Assembly (NCBI GenBank): GCA_020053185.1
Contig: JAGVNP010000162.1
Coordinates: forward strand, 1-9,311
Direction: 5' to 3'
Length of the DNA stretch: 9,311 nt
Origin: Deltaproteobacteria bacterium
GTDB taxonomy: Bacteria; Desulfobacterota; Desulfomonilia; UBA1062
Numbering within the stretch: the stretch's first letter is position 1; each line of letters opens with the position of its first letter. Positions 1 to 4,517 of this stretch are shown here, one piece after another. The notes under the pieces were generated by a model, which worked only from the letters and a program-made list of their open reading frames with translations, searched no databases and was not told where the DNA came from. A program made the position numbers and the translations under genes.

Positions 1-1
1 A

Positions 2-87
2 GTCATCCTGAGGGCAATGCCCGAAGGATCTTATAAGATCCTTCACTTCGTTCAGGACAGGCTAAAGCTTACGCTCCTCGCTATGAC
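2..87. repeat. Compound palindromic dispersed repeat (REP/MITE-like)
   Basis: The element holds a perfect 22-bp palindrome at 23-44, with half-site GAAGGATCTTA. It is flanked by an imperfect outer pair, TCCTGA at 6-11 with TCAGGA at 52-57, and a small GGGC-AAT-GCCC hairpin at 12-22. The ends also match: GTCAT at 2-6 is the reverse complement of ATGAC at 83-87. The right half, read on the minus strand, begins GTCATAGCGAGGAGCG. From memory, the two halves resemble two separate families of intergenic repeats common in anaerobe genomes and metagenome bins, so this may be a composite of two copies. There is no coding potential and the element may continue beyond base 1. Being a repeat is inferred from its structure, since only one copy is in the window. 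Confidence 0.6.
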
Positions 88-160
88 AAAAAAGCAATTG
101 TGCAAAGGTCCAAGGGCAAGCGCTAGTCATAGTAGTTTAATTGCTTTAAAAACACTTTCG

Positions 161-174
161 CTTTAATTTAAGGG
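161..174 (+). repeat. 14-base direct repeat, copy 1
   Basis: CTTTAATTTAAGGG occurs here and again, identical, at 3020-3033. The preceding bases are also similar (CTTTCG here, CTTTG there). The copies lie upstream of the two-gene secreted unit and of the TspO gene respectively. This copy ends one base before the -35 box at 176. It could be a regulator site, a shared promoter-upstream element, or a scar of a duplicated or inserted segment; AT-rich chance similarity is not excluded. Confidence 0.4.
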
Positions 175-175
175 G

Positions 176-203
176 TTGACAAAGCAAAAATACAGCTTAT
201 ATT
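176..203 (+). promoter_or_regulatory. Sigma70-type promoter of the secreted-protein unit
   Basis: A perfect TTGACA at 176-181 is followed, after 16 bases, by TATATT at 198-203. Further TATAAT-like hexamers lie at 204-209 and 209-214 but are too far from the -35 box. The AT-rich leader runs to a Shine-Dalgarno AGGAGG at 231-236, eight bases before the ATG at 245. The rest of 88-244 shows no gene. Confidence 0.6.
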
Positions 204-244
204 TATAATATAATATTTATCCTTATTATGAGGAGGGCTGGGGA

Positions 245-2008
245 ATGTCAACTAAATGTAATAAAAAAATACTCGGTTTTTCACTATTGATATTAGTAGC
301 ATTATTATTTACGGGAATTGATTTATCTTATGCCGAATGTTCGACAGAACTGATGGGTATATATCGATTTGGAACCAGGGAAGCCTTTGATAATTTCTGG
401 TTATTGGGAGGAGGACAACCTATTGCAGAAACAGACGGCAAGGTTTTTGTCACCGATGCCATGGTTGGTCTTGCCATTTCATATCAAGATGCCCAGGATC
501 AAGAGGCTTTTGGCTGGAACTTTATCGAGCCAGATGGTTCTTTAAAAAATTCTGGCGAAATAACGTATAACATGGACACCGATTGCTGGGTAGAGTCATT
601 TGTTCGCATGTGGTGCGGCGATCCAGAAAACCCATATTTTATAGACGGTGGTTGGATTTATGGTATTTCTATCACTGGCGAACAACTAGGAGTCTGGACT
701 ATTGAATTTCTAAAGAACGGACAACTGGTATATAGCGAAAATTTTGAACTAGTAGCTAGAGTCCTTGATTCTGTTTCAGGTAATAAACAGGAAGTTTTGC
801 CATGTACTACCATCCCTGAACCTATAACAGTAAAACTCCTGGATTTTTATGGTAGTGGATTATCTGATTCCCCAATCACTTTTACGATCACCGATCAACC
901 CAAAGGGGCAAAAGGAGCAGGACTAACCGAAACCTATAATGATCCGCCTCTTGGAGCAGAAAACACATCTATTACTGTGAATACCGACACCAATGGAATT
1001 GCAAAGGTCTATCTTGAATTAGGTAATAAGTCAGGATTATATACTGTTACTGCTAGCTCTCCCAATGCAGATGTAGGCTCTCCTCAAGTATTTACTGAAT
1101 ATGCAGCAGAATTGACTGTAGGAGATATAGAGATGAGCGTCGAGGGGGATGTAAGTTTGCCAGGAGAAATAGATCCATTTTTCATTGCGAATTTTGACGA
1201 ACAGGGGAACATTATAGTGCTAAAAAATGCACCCATTGGTGGACTTGTTAATGATAATTTTGACCTCAATATCTTTTTGAATGCCTATCCTGGTAACCCC
1301 TCTTGGAATCCTTTGACTGAATGGAAATGGCAGATACAAGGTTTAGGTGGGCCGACCAAAGGCACATCATTTGAAGATTGGGACACAACCGAAACAATAA
1401 CCCCAGAGGTGAGCAGCCCAACTACTAGATATTTTGGCGACCATGATTTCAAAATAGATTTTACTTTCAAGGACATTAAAGGTTCAAGAATCAACACTCA
1501 AAAAGAGGTGGTTAATCTCAAGCTATTCTTTAAGAAATATGGGGATTACGATAATAATGGTATCCCTAATTGGTATGAATATTGGAGTGAATCCAGCGCG
1601 AGTATCGGAAACCACAAATACGATGCTGAAACCCCATATTATGGTTACTATCCTCATGGGGAACATTACTTTTATATCGGATATATTGCATCTGGCAAGA
1701 ACGACCAAACCGAGCATATGGGCATAGATTGTTTCGCTGAGACTGTCATTCACGAAAACACTCATATGACAGACTATTTGAACTGGTGGCCAAAGGGATA
1801 TGATGAGAATAAAGATTTGGATAGAGATAAGATTCCTGACAATATAGAGCCCTCTTTAGGATTTGATCCAACAAAACCAGACACAGATGGAGATCGGGAG
1901 ATAGACTTCGAGGATAGGGGATATGATGCAGAATGGACATGGAAAGCAGGTTCAGCAAATCAAGAGGATTGGTCTTGCCCTGGAAAACAGACAGAACCTG
2001 CTTATTAA
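245..2008 (+). CDS. Secreted Ig-like protein with HExxH motif and EF-hand/TSP3-like calcium loops
   Basis: This is a 587-residue exported protein of unknown function. A signal peptide is clear (KK, a hydrophobic stretch at about 9-25, likely cleavage after SYA at residue 30). Residues ~31-170 look like a beta-sandwich. Residues ~185-285 resemble a bacterial Ig-like (invasin-type) domain, with 'NTDTNGIAKVYLELG' and 'GLYTVTAS'. The C-terminal third carries a zincin-like HENTH (H503, E504, H507), with D510 three residues on as a possible third ligand. Calcium-loop motifs bracket it: D434-x-D-x-N-x-I-x-N-x-x-E445 before, and D524-x-D-x-D-x-I-x-D-x-x-E535 and D546-x-D-x-D550 after. The mature protein has six cysteines, so disulfides are possible. 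It is probably periplasmic or surface-exposed. Peptidase activity is inferred only from the motif; a purely structural role is possible. The start is fixed by AGGAGG at 231-236 and the signal peptide. The HEAT gene follows after 23 bases. Confidence 0.8.
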   Translation: MSTKCNKKILGFSLLILVALLFTGIDLSYAECSTELMGIYRFGTREAFDNFWLLGGGQPIAETDGKVFVTDAMVGLAISYQDAQDQEAFGWNFIEPDGSLKNSGEITYNMDTDCWVESFVRMWCGDPENPYFIDGGWIYGISITGEQLGVWTIEFLKNGQLVYSENFELVARVLDSVSGNKQEVLPCTTIPEPITVKLLDFYGSGLSDSPITFTITDQPKGAKGAGLTETYNDPPLGAENTSITVNTDTNGIAKVYLELGNKSGLYTVTASSPNADVGSPQVFTEYAAELTVGDIEMSVEGDVSLPGEIDPFFIANFDEQGNIIVLKNAPIGGLVNDNFDLNIFLNAYPGNPSWNPLTEWKWQIQGLGGPTKGTSFEDWDTTETITPEVSSPTTRYFGDHDFKIDFTFKDIKGSRINTQKEVVNLKLFFKKYGDYDNNGIPNWYEYWSESSASIGNHKYDAETPYYGYYPHGEHYFYIGYIASGKNDQTEHMGIDCFAETVIHENTHMTDYLNWWPKGYDENKDLDRDKIPDNIEPSLGFDPTKPDTDGDREIDFEDRGYDAEWTWKAGSANQEDWSCPGKQTEPAY

Positions 2009-2015
2009 AAAATAA

Positions 2016-2022
2016 AAGGAGG
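2016..2022 (+). promoter_or_regulatory. Ribosome binding site fixing the HEAT gene start
   Basis: AAGGAGG lies nine bases before the ATG at 2032. It decides against an in-frame start at 1933, which would overlap the upstream gene by 76 bases and put 33 charged residues before an otherwise good signal peptide. Confidence 0.75.
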
Positions 2023-2031
2023 CGTGAAATT

Positions 2032-2883
2032 ATGAAAATCAAATTGTTGTCAGCAATTTTAATGTCCATAATATTTATCTCAATGCATATTCAGAGCGCT
2101 GAAGGGGAAAGAAAACCGTTTGATAATGTGGATCAAATAAAAAGAATATTGGAAACAGGGCATTGGGGTGAGAAAAGACAAGCTGCCAGGGATCTGGGAA
2201 AGATGGAGGGCGTGGGGGTACAAGAAAAAGTTGATATCCTGATTAAGGCCTTGGATGATGAGATTAAAAATCCTACATCTAATAACTATGTTAGAGGGAC
2301 AGGTTATGCCACAGTAACAGAATCCTTGAAAACTCACTATATGCTTGGCTTAGAAGATATAGGAGCACCGGTTATTCCTTTCTTGAAAGAAAAACTCAAA
2401 ATCTCTCATGGAGAATTGAAGAAAAGAATCCAGATTACCTTGGGCCATCTGGGGGATCAGGATGTATATTCAGATATGGTAGATCTTTTGTCATATGATA
2501 ACGATGGATACATCAGATCAAGTGCGGCACGCGCATTAGGTGACATCGGCAATAAAGATGCCATTCCGGTTTTATTAAAAGCAATACATGATCCATTTGT
2601 TGTTCCCAGTGGATCTGATGTGTTTTTTCCCGGCATGGATACCTCCATTATCTATCCTGTTAGGGATAATGCGGCAAGCTCATTGAGACAGTTTGGTATA
2701 AAGGTTCATTCTTTTGGGCATGAGCATTATGTCATTGATGAAAGGTTTGATAATTATCTTAAGCAAAAAGAACTTCTTGAAAAAGCAGTTAAAGAATCCA
2801 AAGAGCGTCAGAAATATTTTGAGGAAAACAAAAAGAAAGAAGGGGATGTAATATTGATCCCATCTAAGAAGTCTTCTCATTAG
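2032..2883 (+). CDS. Exported HEAT-repeat protein
   Basis: This is a 283-residue protein with an N-terminal signal peptide (MKIKLL, hydrophobic to about residue 20; cleavage near QSA or AEG at 23-25). The body consists of HEAT-like helical pairs. Visible repeats are 'KRQAARDLGKM' at 48-58, 'LGLEDIGAPVIPFLKEKL' at 105-122, 'KKRIQITLGHLGD' at 130-142, 'IRSSAARALGDIGNKDAIPVLLKAI' at 161-185, and a degenerate 'VRDNAASSLRQFG' at 210-222. The C terminus (~236-272) is a highly charged Lys/Glu helix, possibly coiled coil. HEAT repeats act as protein-protein scaffolds, and nothing suggests enzymatic function. It sits 23 bases after the secreted HExxH protein and is almost certainly co-transcribed, so the two products may interact outside the cytoplasm. 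No phycobilin-lyase context is present. Confidence 0.82.
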   Translation: MKIKLLSAILMSIIFISMHIQSAEGERKPFDNVDQIKRILETGHWGEKRQAARDLGKMEGVGVQEKVDILIKALDDEIKNPTSNNYVRGTGYATVTESLKTHYMLGLEDIGAPVIPFLKEKLKISHGELKKRIQITLGHLGDQDVYSDMVDLLSYDNDGYIRSSAARALGDIGNKDAIPVLLKAIHDPFVVPSGSDVFFPGMDTSIIYPVRDNAASSLRQFGIKVHSFGHEHYVIDERFDNYLKQKELLEKAVKESKERQKYFEENKKKEGDVILIPSKKSSH

Positions 2884-2893
2884 AAGTGAGTGG

Positions 2894-2997
2894 AAGGGTT
2901 AGTGGTAGTTTAGAAAGGTGAAGTTGTAAGCCCTGTCTCCCCCCAGCTATTAGGGAGTACGTAGGTGAAATGAAGAAAGTTGTTTGCTAACCCTTTT
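2894..2997 (+). other. Structured intergenic element (possible terminator or RNA)
   Basis: The 222-base gap between 2884 and 3105 holds no gene. A perfect 9-bp inverted repeat, AAGGGTTAG at 2894-2902 and CTAACCCTT at 2987-2995, is followed by a short T run (2994-2997). Inside it a second stem pairs CTCCC at 2937-2941 with GGGAG at 2953-2957, extended by GT/AC with one bulged base. The outer loop is long (84 bases), so this is not a classical terminator. A structured leader, small RNA or weak terminator are the options. Confidence 0.3.
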
Positions 2998-3019
2998 ATA
3001 TTGTTTAAGATAATCTTTG

Positions 3020-3033
3020 CTTTAATTTAAGGG
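3020..3033 (+). repeat. 14-base direct repeat, copy 2
   Basis: CTTTAATTTAAGGG is identical to 161-174. Here it lies 72 bases before the TspO start and is not followed by a recognisable -35 box. Between this copy and 3092 the sequence is AT-rich, without a confident promoter. Confidence 0.4.
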
Positions 3034-3092
3034 CTTTATTTTTTATTAAAACAATGCTAACGTTTTACTAGAAGTTTTTTTATAGATTGCAT

Positions 3093-3098
3093 GAGGGA
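3093..3098 (+). promoter_or_regulatory. Ribosome binding site deciding the TspO start
   Basis: GAGGGA ends seven bases before the ATG at 3106. The alternative in-frame ATG at 3091 overlaps this site and has no Shine-Dalgarno sequence in the T-rich bases before it, so 3106 is preferred. Confidence 0.65.
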
Positions 3099-3105
3099 AG
3101 TTTTT

Positions 3106-3606
3106 ATGGGGAAACAAAATATCTTAAAACTATTCATAAGTATATTGGTGTGCCTGTATGCAGGGATTATCGGGTTCATTTACGCTGAAAATTCCATATC
3201 CACATGGTACATAACCCTAAAAAAACCCTCCTTTGCCATGCCAGAGTGGATGTTTGCGCCTGTGTGGATTGCCCTTTCTCTGTCCATGGGGATCTCGATG
3301 TTTATGGTGTGGAAAAAAGGGTTTTACCGGATAGATGTTGGAAGGGCGATGTATGTGTTTTTCATTCAACTGGTTCTTAGCGTGCTCTGGCCGCTTGCAT
3401 TTTTCGGATTATGCTCACCGTTTTGTGGATTTATCATGATGATGTTCCTCTTTCTTGCCATGATTCTTACTATAACCACTGTTTATCCGATCTGTAGGGT
3501 CTCAGCGCTATGTCTTGTCCCATATTTATTCTGGGTAATATATGGGGCTGTTCTTAACTTTTCTGTCATGATGATCAACACCCTTTCAGGGGATATGTTG
3601 TTATAG
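3106..3606 (+). CDS. TspO/MBR family membrane protein
   Basis: This 166-residue integral membrane protein belongs to the TspO/peripheral benzodiazepine receptor family, which binds porphyrins and other tetrapyrroles and often modulates stress responses. The length is normal. Five membrane segments fall at about 7-27, 49-68, 82-101, 105-125 and 132-155. Family signatures are visible in order: W34-Y35, 'LKKPSF' at 38-43, 'MPEW' at 45-48 (usually PPxW), 'APVW' at 51-54, 'QLVLSVLW' at 88-95, 'FFG' at 99-101, 'PYLFW' at 139-143 and 'LN' at 150-151. The first proline of the PPxW motif is methionine here, which is unusual. The PPOX-like gene follows after 26 bases, so the two are probably one operon. 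The exact ligand is unknown. Confidence 0.9.
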   Translation: MGKQNILKLFISILVCLYAGIIGFIYAENSISTWYITLKKPSFAMPEWMFAPVWIALSLSMGISMFMVWKKGFYRIDVGRAMYVFFIQLVLSVLWPLAFFGLCSPFCGFIMMMFLFLAMILTITTVYPICRVSALCLVPYLFWVIYGAVLNFSVMMINTLSGDMLL

Positions 3607-3632
3607 TATTTTGAGAAAGGAGTAGTTCTTGT

Positions 3633-4013
3633 ATGAAATTAAGCGAGTATTTTGAAAATGTAAGAGGTAAAGGCATACTGGCTATTGCAAGTAAATTTGG
3701 TGTGGTTAATGTTTCTTTATATACCAGACCTTATTTTATGGATGAAAAGACCATCTGCTTTATCATGGGGAAAAAACTCTTGCATGAAAACCTGCATTTA
3801 AACCCTCATGCCTCATATCTTTTTATAGAAGACAGAGAGGAATATGCAGGAAAAAGAATCCACCTCACAAAGATCAAGGAAGAAAAAGACAGCAAACTTA
3901 TCAAGCTACTAATGAGAGAGCGTTTGCATATCTCGCAGAATAGCCATAGCGATGATACGAAATGTCTCGTATGTTTCCGTATTCTTCAGGTACTTCCTCT
4001 TGTAGAAAATTGA
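3633..4013 (+). CDS. Pyridoxamine 5'-phosphate oxidase-like (FMN split-barrel) protein
   Basis: This 126-residue cytoplasmic protein fits the short PPOX-like family with an FMN-binding split-barrel fold. Recognisable family sequence includes 'MKLSEYFENVRGKGILAIAS' at 1-20, 'VSLYTRPYFMDEKTICFIM' at 27-45, 'LHENLHLNPHASYLFIED' at 50-67, 'GKRIHLTKIKEEKDSKLI' at 73-90, and the C-terminal 'CFRILQVLPL' at 114-123. Members usually bind FMN, F420 or heme, and the substrate of this subfamily is not known; true pyridoxamine oxidase activity is unlikely at this length. AAAGGAG at 3616-3622 supports the start. It follows the TspO gene closely. A link through tetrapyrroles or flavin redox is conceivable, but it is inferred from position only. 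Confidence 0.82.
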   Translation: MKLSEYFENVRGKGILAIASKFGVVNVSLYTRPYFMDEKTICFIMGKKLLHENLHLNPHASYLFIEDREEYAGKRIHLTKIKEEKDSKLIKLLMRERLHISQNSHSDDTKCLVCFRILQVLPLVEN

Positions 4014-4044
4014 TGCTATACTGCCGAAATATTGATCCTAAAAC

Positions 4045-4052
4045 AAAGGAGG
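4045..4052 (+). promoter_or_regulatory. Ribosome binding site fixing the SOR-like gene start
   Basis: AAAGGAGG lies eight bases before the ATG at 4061. The reading frame is open back to 3962, but that upstream part overlaps the preceding gene and would mask the signal peptide, so 4061 is the start. Confidence 0.75.
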
Positions 4053-4060
4053 ATTTTACA

Positions 4061-4423
4061 ATGATTCGGACAATAAGACGATATCTCGGGGTTATGCTAT
4101 TATCCCTGTTTGTTGTTTTTATCTGTGCGAGCAATGGCAATGCACATCCTCCAAAGAACATGACAGTCCAATATGATGCTGATGTTCAAATGCTGAATAT
4201 CACTATCGATCATCCTGTGAAAGATCCATCAAAGCATTATATCAAGGAAGTAAAAATAGAAAAAAATGGTAAACCTGTCGATTCCTATCCATACACCACG
4301 CAACCAGGCAAATCCCCATTTACCTATACATACAAGGTTCCTGCACAATCAGGAGATACAATTAAGGTTCGTGTAAAATGTAGTATACTTGGATCAAAGA
4401 CAGGGACTCTTCGCATTTTCTGA
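4061..4423 (+). CDS. Exported superoxide reductase (desulfoferrodoxin)-like domain protein
   Basis: This is a 120-residue secreted protein. The signal peptide has basic residues at 3-7, a hydrophobic core at ~9-23, and likely cleavage after NA at residue 28. The mature part looks like a single Ig-like beta-sandwich. Features recall the iron-binding domain of superoxide reductase/desulfoferrodoxin: 'DHPVKDPSKHYIKEVKI' at 50-66 resembles the HPNTxxHHI ligand loop, and C107 in 'CSILGSKTGTL' resembles the C-x-x-H-G ligand loop near the C terminus. However, the position of the C+3 histidine is leucine (L110), and H51 and H59 are eight apart rather than six. The iron centre is therefore incomplete or altered, and the protein may be a non-catalytic relative. 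The assignment rests on memory of the family, not a search. It lies 47 bases after the PPOX-like gene. Confidence 0.6.
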   Translation: MIRTIRRYLGVMLLSLFVVFICASNGNAHPPKNMTVQYDADVQMLNITIDHPVKDPSKHYIKEVKIEKNGKPVDSYPYTTQPGKSPFTYTYKVPAQSGDTIKVRVKCSILGSKTGTLRIF

Positions 4424-4454
4424 TAAGACCTCTATCATTCTTTATTTGGTCAGC

Positions 4455-4483
4455 TTTACTCCGGATGAGCCTTGCTGTATAAG
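4455..4483 (+). promoter_or_regulatory. Possible promoter of the glycyl radical enzyme unit
   Basis: TTTACT at 4455-4460 is separated by 17 bases from TATAAG at 4478-4483. Both hexamers are imperfect. The 94-base gap and change of theme after the preceding gene make an independent promoter reasonable. Confidence 0.35.
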
Positions 4484-4486
4484 TAT

Positions 4487-4502
4487 TCTCTATCTTTAGA
4501 GA
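4487..4502 (+). promoter_or_regulatory. Small hairpin touching the GRE ribosome binding site
   Basis: TCTCTA at 4487-4492 and TAGAGA at 4497-4502 form a perfect 6-bp stem with a TCTT loop. Its 3' arm reaches the first base of the Shine-Dalgarno AGGAGGG (4502-4508), ten bases before the ATG at 4518. It could modulate translation; the stem is short and AT-rich, so chance is possible. Confidence 0.3.
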
Positions 4503-4517
4503 GGAGGGATTTTTGCA

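Noticed and set aside
1933..2031. In-frame upstream extension of the HEAT protein by 33 residues
   Set aside because: It overlaps the preceding gene, has no ribosome binding site and would bury the signal peptide; AAGGAGG at 2016-2022 points to 2032.
3091..3105. ATG at 3091 as TspO start
   Set aside because: No Shine-Dalgarno precedes it, and it overlaps the GAGGGA that serves the ATG at 3106.
3962..4060. Upstream extension of the SOR-like protein
   Set aside because: It overlaps the PPOX-like gene out of frame and would place 33 unrelated residues before a clear signal peptide with its own AAAGGAGG.
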